Of a stretch of 64,000 bases of DNA, positions 54,585-62,542 are shown in pieces. Within the stretch, counting starts at the first letter, position 1; every line of letters starts with the position of its first letter. Source of the DNA: CAZYFH01 sp965249175 (GTDB lineage Bacteria > Acidobacteriota > Vicinamibacteria > Vicinamibacterales > UBA8438); assembly GCA_965249175.1 (NCBI GenBank), contig OZ252227.1:6448001-6512000 (forward strand). The letters run 5' to 3'. The position numbers and the translations under genes are program-made. The notes beneath the pieces were generated by a model, which was given only the letters and a program-made list of their open reading frames with translations, had not been told where the DNA came from and searched no databases.

Positions 54585-55774
54585 CGTGACGGGCGCGAAC
54601 GGGAAGAAGCTGATCGAGTTGGACCCGCATCTGGCCGCGATCATCGTCCGCCTGTTCGAGTGGTATTCGACCGGGACGATGTCACTGAAAGATGTCGCGA
54701 GGAAGGTGCGGGCCGCAGGGCTTTCGTTCCGGAAGAGCGGGGACTCGGTTCCCCTGAGCACGGTCCACAAGATTCTCCGCAAGCGGATATACATGGGGGA
54801 TTTCGAGTGGAACGGGCGCGTCTACAAGGGAGCCCACGAGCCAATCGTCTCACGCGAACTCTGGGAACGGGTTCAAGAGGTCCTGGAAGGCCGCCATGCA
54901 AAGCGCCACCGGCGGGTCAAGCACAACGTCGCGTTCTCCGGGCTGATCAGCTGTGGACACTGCGGGTGCGCGATCGTCGGAGAGATGAAGAAGCAGCGGT
55001 ACGTCTACTACCACTGCTCCGGCTACAAGCGGAAGTGCCCCGAGCCGTACGTCCGTGAAGAGGCGCTCGAGGGGCAGTTCACCGAACTGCTGCACCGACT
55101 CACATTCGATGCGGAGGTGCTCGACTGGGTCCGGGAAGCTCTGAGCCAGAGCCACGACGACGAGCGGCAGGCTCACGACGAGGCCATCAAGCGCCTCCAG
55201 GCCGAGTCCGGCCGGCTGCAGAACCGCCTGGACGCGATGTACGTCGACAAGCTCGACGGACGCATCGATGCGGCTTCGTTCGACCGTATGGCGGCAGCTT
55301 GGCGGTCTGAACAGGCCGAATGCCTCCGGTTAATCGAACAACACCAGACGGCGAACCAGTCATACATGGCCGAGGGCATCCGGCTTCTCGAACTCGCCCG
55401 AAACGCCCGGCACCTCTTCGAGAAACAGGAAGCGCACGAGAAGCGGCGCCTGCTCGACTTCCTGGTTTCGAACTGCTCCTGGAGGGACAACCGGCTTACG
55501 GCCGAGTTCAGGCAACCGTTTGATTTACTTGCAGATACGGCGATGGCCGCAGCTACGGCGGGAGCCGCAGACGAGTCAGATTCGGCCAAAAGTGAGATTT
55601 GGCTGGTAGGCAGTCAGCCATGCATAGGGTCCGGCACGGAACGCGGTGGTGCGGGACGGTCAGCGTAAGTATCAGTACCGCATGACCTTACACGGTGCAT
55701 TGTGGTTTGATACGGTCCTTGACGGTGCGCGGAAATCCGGCTACGATTCCTATACAGATTCCCGCACGATTCGT

Positions 55775-56013
55775 TTGACACGAGCTTGCGGGCGCGGTCG
55801 GCGAGGTGCTTGTCAATGCCGGCATCGGCAAGGGTTGAAGGCTCTTGCGGTGGGACCGCGCGGGACCCACCGCTCGTGTCACCGCCACCCGTCGCCAGCC
55901 CGACGGTGTCCCTTTGTGCCCGCAACAACTCGCCCAGGCGTCGTTCCGCCCGGATGCGGATCTCGGCCGCGTCGATTTCGAGCTGGCGGTACGGTCCGAC
56001 TCACGGTTGCGCC
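55775..56013 (-). pseudogene. Phage/plasmid protein fragment
   Basis: A minus-strand frame reads QLEIDAAEIRIRAERRLGELLRAQ...STLADAGIDKHLADRARKL, a pattern known from small phage and plasmid proteins of unknown function. The start and end are missing. It fills the space before the integrase. Confidence 0.45.
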
Positions 56014-56014
56014 C

Positions 56015-57193
56015 ATGGCCCGACGACGCACGCATCGCCTCAGCGCCCTGTTTATCAAAACGGCCCCGCCTGGCGCCCATTGCGACGGCGACGGGCTCTA
56101 TCTGCGCGTCGACCGGTCCGGCGCCCGCCGCTGGGTGCAACAACTCACCATCCGCGGGCGCCCGCGCTCGCTCGGCCTCGGCAGCGTGCGCCTCGTCTCG
56201 CTCGCCGAGGCACGCGCCGTGGCCCTGGCCAACCGGACGCTCGCCCGCGCCGGCGGCGACCCGCTGGCCGAGAAGCGCCGGGCCTCGGGGATGCCCACGG
56301 TCGAAGACGCCGCCGCGCGCGTCCTCGAACAGCGGCGCACCGGCTGGGGCGGCAAGTATGCGCGCGAGTGGGCCGCGAGACTGCGGGTGCATGCGTTCCC
56401 GCGTCTCGGCCCCCTGCCCGTCTCGGACGTGACCACCGCCGACGTGCTCGCGGTGTTGACGCCCCTCTGGTACGACAAGCCCGAGACGGCGCGCTGCGTG
56501 CGCCAACAGCTCGGCGCCATCATGACGTGGGCGGTGGCCGTGGGACACCGCCCCGACAATCCCGTGGCGCCTGTCGGCCAGGTGCTTGGCCCGCAGCGCG
56601 ATGTCGTGCGCCACCGGCCCGCGCTGCCCCATGGCGAGGTGGCTGAGGCGATCCAGCGGGTGCAGGCGTCGCAGGCGTCCACGTCCGTGAAGCTCGGGTT
56701 CGAGTTCCTGGTCGTGACGGCGGCGCGATCGGGGGAAGTGCGGCTCGCCACGTGGCACGAAGTCGATCGCGACGCGGCGACGTGGACGGTTCCGGCGTCG
56801 CGCATGAAGGCCAAGCGGGATCACCGCGTGCCGTTGTGCGAGCGGGCGCTGGCGATCTTGCATGAGGCTCGGCAGGTGACCACTCGTGGTCACCTGATCT
56901 TCCCCAGCCAGCGGGGCAAGCCGCTCAGCGACATGACGCTCTCGAAGCTCGTCAAGGAACTGGGGATCGCCGCCGTGCCGCATGGGTTCCGCTCGTCGTT
57001 TCGGGATTGGGCCTCGGAGCGGACGAGTCACCCGCGCGAGGTGATTGAAGCGGCCCTGGCCCACACCGTGCGGAGCCAGGTGGAAGCGGCCTACGCACGC
57101 TCGGATCTGTTCGCGCGCCGCCGCCGGCTGATGGACGACTGGGCGGCCTACCTCAGTGGGCAGCGCGGCCAGGTGATCCTGTTACGACGGTAA
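56015..57193 (+). CDS. P4-type tyrosine integrase
   Basis: ATG 56015 (MARRRTHRLSALFIKTAPPG) is preferred; the frame opens at 55646 but that part is non-coding-like. The 392-residue protein has a DUF4102-type arm-binding domain (HCDGDGLYLRV, GLGSVRLVSLAEAR), a core-binding domain and catalytic residues TAARSGEVRLATW (Arg), HGFRSSFRDWA (His-x-x-Arg), LAHTV and EAAYARSD (Tyr). It faces the satellite genes on its right and probably integrates them. Confidence 0.9.
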   Translation: MARRRTHRLSALFIKTAPPGAHCDGDGLYLRVDRSGARRWVQQLTIRGRPRSLGLGSVRLVSLAEARAVALANRTLARAGGDPLAEKRRASGMPTVEDAAARVLEQRRTGWGGKYAREWAARLRVHAFPRLGPLPVSDVTTADVLAVLTPLWYDKPETARCVRQQLGAIMTWAVAVGHRPDNPVAPVGQVLGPQRDVVRHRPALPHGEVAEAIQRVQASQASTSVKLGFEFLVVTAARSGEVRLATWHEVDRDAATWTVPASRMKAKRDHRVPLCERALAILHEARQVTTRGHLIFPSQRGKPLSDMTLSKLVKELGIAAVPHGFRSSFRDWASERTSHPREVIEAALAHTVRSQVEAAYARSDLFARRRRLMDDWAAYLSGQRGQVILLRR

Positions 57194-57247
57194 GCTCGTG
57201 GCGCAGTAGAATTGGTTTCTATTGGTTATTAGAAAGAGAGGAATTAG

Positions 57248-57643
57248 TTGAAGCCAACCATCGACGGAAATATAGATGTCACACTGGTGGCTTATGATTG
57301 TCTAGATTCACTTGCATCCGAGCTTGGTAAGACACGGGAGGACGTGGCGAGTGTGATCCTGTACCACTACTGTTCAAGGGAAGCCTACATGGAGACGCTG
57401 GATCGAAGGGGTTTGGGCCCAACGGAACCCGTCGTAATTGCAAACGGAACGACAGATGAGAACGCCCACCAGATCAGCATCACGTCGGCGGCTTATGAGC
57501 AGCTACGTTCACTTGCGTCCGAGCTTCCCAAGATGTCCGCGGCGAGGGCGAGCACCCAGCATGACACCATGCGAGACGTATCTAGCCAGATCCTGTGCCA
57601 CTACTGTTCAAAGGAGGACTTCGAGAAGGCGCGGGGGGGTTGA
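57248..57643 (+). CDS. Small protein with an internal duplication
   Basis: TTG 57248 after AGAGAGGAA. 131 residues made of two related halves: AYDCLDSLASELGKTREDVASVILYHYCSREAY and AAYEQLRSLASELPK...DVSSQILCHYCSKEDF. Each half resembles a short helix-turn-helix/RHH dimerisation unit. The base composition is clearly less GC-rich than its neighbours, suggesting transfer. Function unknown. Confidence 0.6.
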   Translation: MKPTIDGNIDVTLVAYDCLDSLASELGKTREDVASVILYHYCSREAYMETLDRRGLGPTEPVVIANGTTDENAHQISITSAAYEQLRSLASELPKMSAARASTQHDTMRDVSSQILCHYCSKEDFEKARGG

Positions 57644-57658
57644 ATCGGGAAACCGCTC

Positions 57659-58837
57659 TCAGATCGCCTTCTTAGATCCGCCACGAAGGTGATCACCTAC
57701 GGGGGGAGAGGGTGAGGTGATCACCTTCGTAAAATCCTTAATATTTTCCCGAAGATGATCACTCTCGGGGTGATCCCCTTCGGCGGGTGATCCCCTTCGC
57801 AGCGCCCACATCCATTTGGCCGGCGCGAACCCGATTTTCCTGCTCTCGACACCGGCGCGCCGCTTGGCCCGCTGGAGCGTCGGCTCCGAGATCCCGCACG
57901 CCCGGGCCGCCTTCGTCACCTCGGTATACGGCACCGGCCCATCGGCCAGCAGCTCGCGCAGAAACGTCTCTGCGTCCTCGCGCTCGGTGACGTGCTCGGG
58001 ACTCGCACTCAACTCGTCGGCCGTGCGGCGATCCACCGCACCCCAGACGAGCCGGCCGGGGGCGACGATGGTGAACTGCCGGGACGGGCCCAACGTCCCG
58101 AAGTTGCTCTTCGCATGCGACACGACGCGGGCCTCGTCGCCGTCGGCTGTGGCCACGATCACGGAGCGGACGGCCGCCGAGAATTGCAGCGAGCCGGCCA
58201 CTCGATGAATGGCCTTCTCTGCCCCCGCCTTGCGGTTATGCACGATGAGCAGGACGGCACGGCCGGCACACAGCGGGGTGAGCCGCTTCACGATCTCACG
58301 AATAAATTTCGACTCGTTCACGTCGCCGGGGGCCCACGCCAGGACGCTATCGAGCACCACGAGGCGCGCCCCGATCCGATCCGCCTGGACGCGCGCCGCC
58401 TCGACAAACAGCGTGTCGAGCTCGGCCCCCGCCTCGAGCTGGTAGCAGGACAACCGATCGGGATCGCCGCCCATCCGCATGTACCGAGGCACGACGACGG
58501 CCGGGAGATCGTCTTCGAGCCCAAGCCAGAGCGTGGCCCACGGCTCACGCGCCGTGTCACCCGGGAGCGGAGCCCCGCATGATCCCGCCGCCGCGAGCGC
58601 CAGGGCGATCAGGCTCTTGCCGACACCTGGATCGCCGGCCAGGAGCGCCGGATGGCCGAGTGGCAGGTACGGTTCCCAGAGCCACGCCACCTCCGTCGGT
58701 GTGACGGCCGACGCCTTGACGAAACACCGGCCGATCGCGTCGTCGATCTGTTCCCACTGCGCCCGAGGCGCGTCACCCGCGTCATCACCGTCGCTGAAAC
58801 GGGGCGCGTGCGTGTCGGGGGTGCGGTGCCAGCTCAT
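57659..58837 (-). CDS. RepA-like AAA ATPase/helicase
   Basis: The 392-residue protein has Walker A GDPGVGKS (about residue 67), Walker B LVVLDSVLAWAPGD, and VHNRKAG with sensor-like SLQFSAAVRSVI, the RecA-type fold of plasmid and satellite RepA helicases (AAA_25). The C-terminal part has a winged helix (VPYTEVTKAARACGISEPTLQRAK). Its 3' end contains TGATC-type repeats and an AT-rich block. Confidence 0.82.
   Translation of the reverse strand: MSWHRTPDTHAPRFSDGDDAGDAPRAQWEQIDDAIGRCFVKASAVTPTEVAWLWEPYLPLGHPALLAGDPGVGKSLIALALAAAGSCGAPLPGDTAREPWATLWLGLEDDLPAVVVPRYMRMGGDPDRLSCYQLEAGAELDTLFVEAARVQADRIGARLVVLDSVLAWAPGDVNESKFIREIVKRLTPLCAGRAVLLIVHNRKAGAEKAIHRVAGSLQFSAAVRSVIVATADGDEARVVSHAKSNFGTLGPSRQFTIVAPGRLVWGAVDRRTADELSASPEHVTEREDAETFLRELLADGPVPYTEVTKAARACGISEPTLQRAKRRAGVESRKIGFAPAKWMWALRRGSPAEGDHPESDHLRENIKDFTKVITSPSPPVGDHLRGGSKKAI
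57684..57799. repeat. TGATC iteron-like repeats with AT-rich core, candidate origin
   Basis: AGGTGATCACCT occurs at 57687-57698 and 57715-57726. Related GATGATCACTC (57753), GGGGTGATCCCC (57767) and GGGTGATCCCC (57785) follow. An AT-rich stretch (57729-57750) lies between. All of it is inside the 3' end of the RepA-like gene. Confidence 0.5.
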
Positions 58838-59049
58838 GCCGCCCTCGTCGTCGTGTCGCGCTGATGGGCCCGCAACCAGCGGTTCTGCACCCGCCGAAGG
58901 CGCGCCTGCAGCCGATCCCGCTCCACCGTCAGCGCGTGCACCTGTTCGACAGCGGCATGCAGCACTTCGCGCAGCCCTGCCGCCTCACGCGCCAGGGTGT
59001 GCTCGCTGTCGGCCAGCTCCCGAATTACGAGATCGCGATCGTCGGGCAT
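58834..59049 (-). CDS. Small coiled-coil protein
   Basis: 71 residues (MPDDRDLVIRELADSEHTLAREAAGLREVL...), nearly all heptad-type helix. It overlaps the RepA-like start by four bases, so it is coupled to it. Function unknown. Confidence 0.6.
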   Translation of the reverse strand: MPDDRDLVIRELADSEHTLAREAAGLREVLHAAVEQVHALTVERDRLQARLRRVQNRWLRAHQRDTTTRAA

Positions 59050-59055
59050 GGGCGT

Positions 59056-59259
59056 TTAGGCCGCCGGCCTGTCCGTGCCGCCGCGCGGGCGGGCGTCGAG
59101 CCACGCCACGATTTCGGATTCGTACCAGCGGACCGCGCGGCTGCCGAGCCTGATCGGCTTCGGGAATCCGTCTCGCTTGATCAGGCTGTAAATGGTCGAC
59201 TTCGACGCGCCGACCAATGCCCGCACCGCGCGGCAGTCAAGCATGCGGGGCGGGGTCAT
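59056..59259 (-). CDS. alpA: AlpA-type regulator/excisionase
   Basis: 67 residues: MLDCRAVRALVGASKSTIYSLIKRDGFPKPIRLGSRAVRWYESEIVAWLDAR is the classic AlpA/MerR-type winged helix. Such proteins switch on satellite excision genes. It overlaps the next gene by four bases. Confidence 0.88.
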   Translation of the reverse strand: MTPPRMLDCRAVRALVGASKSTIYSLIKRDGFPKPIRLGSRAVRWYESEIVAWLDARPRGGTDRPAA

Positions 59260-59753
59260 GGGTCCGACCTTTCGTCGGCCGCTACCTTCGCCAGCATGCC
59301 CCGCATCATCGCCTGGAACTTCTCGGGGTCGTCGCGCTGGAGCCGGAGCAGCGTGTTGCGCTCAAATGCGCGCTGAATGGCGGGCGGCGCGTCCGCCGTC
59401 AGGCGCTCATTGTGGGTGCGCGTCCATGCGCCGGCCTCCCTGAGGTCGGCTTCTGTCGTCCCCGCAATGGCTACTTCGATGTTGAAGCGCGTGGGATGGC
59501 GCGCCTCGAAGCTCAGACGCTGTTCGATGAGCGCCCCGAGGAATCGCCGCCGCTCGTTCGCAATGCGATGCGGGGTCAGCGGTTCGAGCTGGCGGCCTTC
59601 CTGAATCAGCGCCGGGAGCGTCAGCATGTCCCGCTGCTTGAGGTCATCGACAATCGCCGCATCCAGCATCTCCACATGCCGTTTTTCCAGCCGAACCACC
59701 ACCGCCTGTTCGTCATCTGGTTTCGGGGGACGCCCGATCTTCGCTGCAGCCAT
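59256..59753 (-). CDS. Hypothetical satellite protein with RHH-like N-terminus
   Basis: 165 residues. It begins KIGRPPKPDDEQAVVVRLEKRHVEMLDA, an AT-hook-like and RHH-like start, followed by long helices (HRIANERRRFLGALIEQRL). Coupled to the AlpA gene. No family recognised. Confidence 0.6.
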   Translation of the reverse strand: MAAAKIGRPPKPDDEQAVVVRLEKRHVEMLDAAIVDDLKQRDMLTLPALIQEGRQLEPLTPHRIANERRRFLGALIEQRLSFEARHPTRFNIEVAIAGTTEADLREAGAWTRTHNERLTADAPPAIQRAFERNTLLRLQRDDPEKFQAMMRGMLAKVAADERSDP

Positions 59754-59847
59754 TTTTCAAGCCTACAAAGCCTTTAAGAATCGTATATTACTTTGGAGTC
59801 GGAATACAAGCGCTGGCCAGTCGGCCGAACGGTGAACGCCCGCCGCC

Positions 59848-60087
59848 CTACTCGTCGCCGCCGTATTTGTCGGGCAACGTCACGCCCTTCAACTTGGCGA
59901 TTTCGAGGCAGAGACAGCTGACGGCCACGGCCAGCGTGCTGCTGATGGCCGGCTCATCAGCGACGAGCCGCCAGGCGACGCGCAGGGGGTTGTCGTGCGC
60001 CGTCGGCGAGACAGTGAGGGCCTCGCGAATCGTGGGCGGTGTGAGTGTGGGAGACGAAACAGGCGGGATAGAATGAGACTCAGCCAT
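59848..60087 (-). CDS. Small hypothetical protein
   Basis: ATG 60087 after AGGAG. 79 residues (MAESHSIPPVSSPTLTPPTIREAL...KYGGDE) with a helical middle part (SSTLAVAVSCLCLEIAKL). Function unknown. Confidence 0.5.
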   Translation of the reverse strand: MAESHSIPPVSSPTLTPPTIREALTVSPTAHDNPLRVAWRLVADEPAISSTLAVAVSCLCLEIAKLKGVTLPDKYGGDE

Positions 60088-60215
60088 GGCACGCTCCTGG
60101 TTAGCGGGTTGTGGTGAGGCTCTCGGGGGTGCTTTGTACACCCTCGGGGGCCGCTTCAAACTGCCCGCAAGCCTAGACGGGTGGGGGGCGACGTGTCAAG
60201 CGTGAGACGTGCCAA

Positions 60216-60646
60216 TTTTCGCGCCGGCGCGAAAAATTCCGATGGGCCGAGACGTTCCAATTGTGTCGGCGCCGACACCGACGCCACCCGAAGGGCGGTA
60301 TCTTTCTGACGCTTCGACATCCCTGCGTCGCGAGCCGCTTGGGAGCGTGAAGAACTTGTATCGGCGCCGATACAAGTTCGTGAGCCGGCTAACTAATTCG
60401 TTAGGCGCCGACCGATTTTGGGAAATACGGCAGGTCTGCCGCATTTTTCTGACGGGCCCGCCCGTTCCAGTGCCTGCCCGCCGGCCATCGGTGCCAACCA
60501 AAACATTAGGGACGGGGCCGACCCTAATGTTCTTACTCGTCAGCCAGCAGCCCGGCCAGCTCCGCCGCCCGGTTCATGTCCAATTTTCTCGGCGCCGAGA
60601 AACAGGGGAGGCGCCTCCCCCTAATTCGTGCGCCGGCGCACGAATT
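60216..60646. repeat. Cluster of perfect palindromes with GGCGCC/GCCGGC centres
   Basis: Perfect palindromes: 60216-60235 (TTTTCGCGCC half), 60263-60278 (GTGTCGGC), 60352-60379 (GAACTTGTATCGGC), 60585-60602 (TTTCTCGGC), 60605-60620 (GGGGAGGC) and 60623-60646 (AATTCGTGCGCC). Interrupted ones lie at 60423-60446, 60452-60465 and 60502-60531 (AACATTAGGG arms, ten-base loop). The non-coding gap 60160-60648 between the portal gene and the early genes is almost filled with them. They could be terminators, an operator array or a packaging/origin signal. Confidence 0.85.
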
Positions 60647-60648
60647 GC

Positions 60649-61695
60649 TTAGGACGCGTCCAGCAGCCCGGCCAGGCCCGCCGCCTGATCCACCGACATC
60701 CCGCCGCCCACGAGGCTTTGGAAGGCGCGAGCGCGGCCAGATAGATCCGACGCGAACAGCTTGTCGAACCCGAGCGTGAGCGTCGGTGTATCGAGCTTCG
60801 CGGCCAGTTCGGTGGCCACGCACGCCGCGAGCGGTTGGACGCAGCCGTGCAAGAACCGCCGCCACGCTTCACGTTGCCCCGTGCCGTCGCCGGGGGTGAC
60901 GAGTTCCACCGGCACGCCACACGCACTCAACACGGCGCGCGCGGCATCTGTGCGCAACGTCGCCAAACTCGCCGGCGGATTCGCGCCTAACCGCTGCGGC
61001 TGGTAATCACCTCGCGGGGCGGCCATCCGCCCGTCGCCCCAGCCGGCCGCCAACGTTTCGACGAGCGCCGTCTTGCCGCCGAGCGATCCAATATCCCGAC
61101 GCAGATCCGACACGCTGTCATCCTGGCCGTCGCTCGGAATGGGCAGCACGAACCCTCTCGTGCCGGCTGCCTCGTCGCCGAGCGCCGCTTCGAGTTCCGC
61201 ACTGAGCCGGCCCGACAACCGGGCACGTGCGAGCGGCCCGACGCCCACCCACGGCCGCGCCGGATCGATTGAGTAGCGGCAGTGAATCACGCCCTCGGCC
61301 GGACGCACGATCGTCGTCGTGCCGGACGGGCCAGCGAGATCGCAGCGGTAGCGCCAGGTGGTGGAATCGGCCGCGCCCGTCACGTCCCACGCGGCAACGG
61401 GTAGGAGACGTACCCGGCCCTCGGCGACAGCGAGAATCAGGACGATCTCGCCGTGGACGATCAGGGCACGGCCGATGTCGGCCAGCACGTCAGGGGTGAG
61501 CCCCCGCGTCGCTGGCGTGTTCGGTGTGATCTCAGCGCTGGCGAACGCGCGACTGAGCGCCCCCGCCGCCGCTTCCACAGCCGCCGTGGCCGCCACGTCC
61601 GCGTGCGTGCCCGCAGCCCGCGCGAGGATCGCCTGGACGACGCCATCCGTATAGGACGCCTGCCGGTGTTCGGTGCGTCGCGTGAAGGGCCACAT
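60649..61695 (-). CDS. Phage portal protein
   Basis: ATG 61695 (MWPFTRRTEH) is preferred over 61728. 348 residues with GDEAAGTRGFVLPIPSD, AARAVLSACGVPVELVTPGDGTGQREAWRRFLHG and a C-terminal helix, the HK97-type portal signature. It is somewhat shorter than most. It follows the connector gene on the minus strand with the palindrome array behind it. Confidence 0.85.
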   Translation of the reverse strand: MWPFTRRTEHRQASYTDGVVQAILARAAGTHADVAATAAVEAAAGALSRAFASAEITPNTPATRGLTPDVLADIGRALIVHGEIVLILAVAEGRVRLLPVAAWDVTGAADSTTWRYRCDLAGPSGTTTIVRPAEGVIHCRYSIDPARPWVGVGPLARARLSGRLSAELEAALGDEAAGTRGFVLPIPSDGQDDSVSDLRRDIGSLGGKTALVETLAAGWGDGRMAAPRGDYQPQRLGANPPASLATLRTDAARAVLSACGVPVELVTPGDGTGQREAWRRFLHGCVQPLAACVATELAAKLDTPTLTLGFDKLFASDLSGRARAFQSLVGGGMSVDQAAGLAGLLDAS

Positions 61696-61697
61696 GG

Positions 61698-62012
61698 CTA
61701 ACAGGCTCCCGCGCGGTGCACGCGCCATGGCTTGAGCAGACTGGCCGCCCCGCTCTTGATGAACCCGCCCGCCGAACTGACGGCCGGCCGTTCGTCGCTG
61801 CCGAACGAGGCGCTATCGAACAACCAGCCGAACAACCGGAGCGTCGCTTCGTCCTTCACGGCGTCGGGTGCGTCGGGCGCGTGCTGCGTCACCAAGGCGA
61901 CAGCCGCCGCGAGCGGGCGAGGCACCAGCCCTTCGTACTCCGAGCCGGCGTAGGCCTCTTCGTCCGCCACGAGGCGCAGATGCAGCGCCGCCTGCGCCTC
62001 TGTCACAGCCAT
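61698..62012 (-). CDS. Head-tail connector (gp6-like)
   Basis: ATG 62012 (MAVTEAQAALHLRL); an upstream ATG at 62033 is possible. 104 residues with DAVKDEATLRLFGWLFD and GAASLLKPWRVHRAG, the usual end of phage head-tail adaptors. Its start overlaps the protease gene. Confidence 0.78.
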   Translation of the reverse strand: MAVTEAQAALHLRLVADEEAYAGSEYEGLVPRPLAAAVALVTQHAPDAPDAVKDEATLRLFGWLFDSASFGSDERPAVSSAGGFIKSGAASLLKPWRVHRAGAC

Positions 62013-62542
62013 ACGCGCCGCTGTCGTGGCCACACCTCGGGAGGGTGGCCACCCGAGGTGTGTCTTGCCGCTGCCGCGCGTTCGGCAATCGCCGCCAGAC
62101 TCTCGCCGTACGCGGGCCGATCCACCAGCGCCAGGCCCCGCAACGCGGCCCGCTCGACGATCCGCACGCCGCCCTCGAAGCGTTCCCCCTCGACGCGAAA
62201 TTCGAGCGAGAATCCCCGCAACACCCCACGACGCAGCAAGGCGGCCGTGTCGTGTCCGTCGCGGGTGTCCGGCAAGTCGAGCGTGGCCCGCAAGGCGTCC
62301 GGCCCGTCCGTGAACGTCAACCCGCCGCCGCCGGTACGGGCCAACGGCCGGCCGCGATCGTGGTGCACGTTCGCCAACACGTCGAGCGCCGCCACGTCGC
62401 CGAAGGCCCCAGACTGGAACCGCTCACGAAACCCCGGCAACTGCGCTTCGTCGTGGTAGCTGAGCGCGACGCCCTCGACACGGCCGGGGCCGCTGGCACT
62501 CTCGCGCCACTCGACAGGGGCGAAGCGATACTCGTCGATCAT
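62003..62542 (-). CDS. HK97-type prohead protease
   Basis: ATG 62542 overlaps the capsid stop (TAATG). 179 residues with VEGVALSYHDEAQL, the catalytic His in NVHHDRGRPLAR, the Ser in LRGFSLEFRVEG, and RGLALVDRPAYGESL. It cleaves the capsid's N-terminal scaffold. Confidence 0.9.
   Translation of the reverse strand: MIDEYRFAPVEWRESASGPGRVEGVALSYHDEAQLPGFRERFQSGAFGDVAALDVLANVHHDRGRPLARTGGGGLTFTDGPDALRATLDLPDTRDGHDTAALLRRGVLRGFSLEFRVEGERFEGGVRIVERAALRGLALVDRPAYGESLAAIAERAAAARHTSGGHPPEVWPRQRRVWL

Larger units (their letters stand above)
52966..55668 (+). pseudogene. Large serine recombinase lacking its catalytic N-terminus, split by an IS256-type element
   Basis: The left piece starts within the resolvase domain (RIVLVEKTDRLYRNLKDW, SEKFMHGIKVLMAKNY) and runs to YAPLGYRNVTG. 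After the insertion the frame continues ANGKKLIELDPHLA, the recombinase domain (MSLKDVARKVRAAG), a zinc ribbon (SCGHCGCAI, YHCSGYKRKC) and a coiled coil to 55668. The first 60 or so residues with the nucleophile Ser are gone, so it cannot recombine DNA. Confidence 0.85.

Noticed and set aside
55688..57064. Long minus-strand open frame (458 codons)
   Set aside because: Mirror of the P4-type integrase gene; it contains only the short phage-protein relic near 55775-56013.
60216..60646. CRISPR array
   Set aside because: The palindromes differ in sequence and have no regular repeat-spacer pattern.
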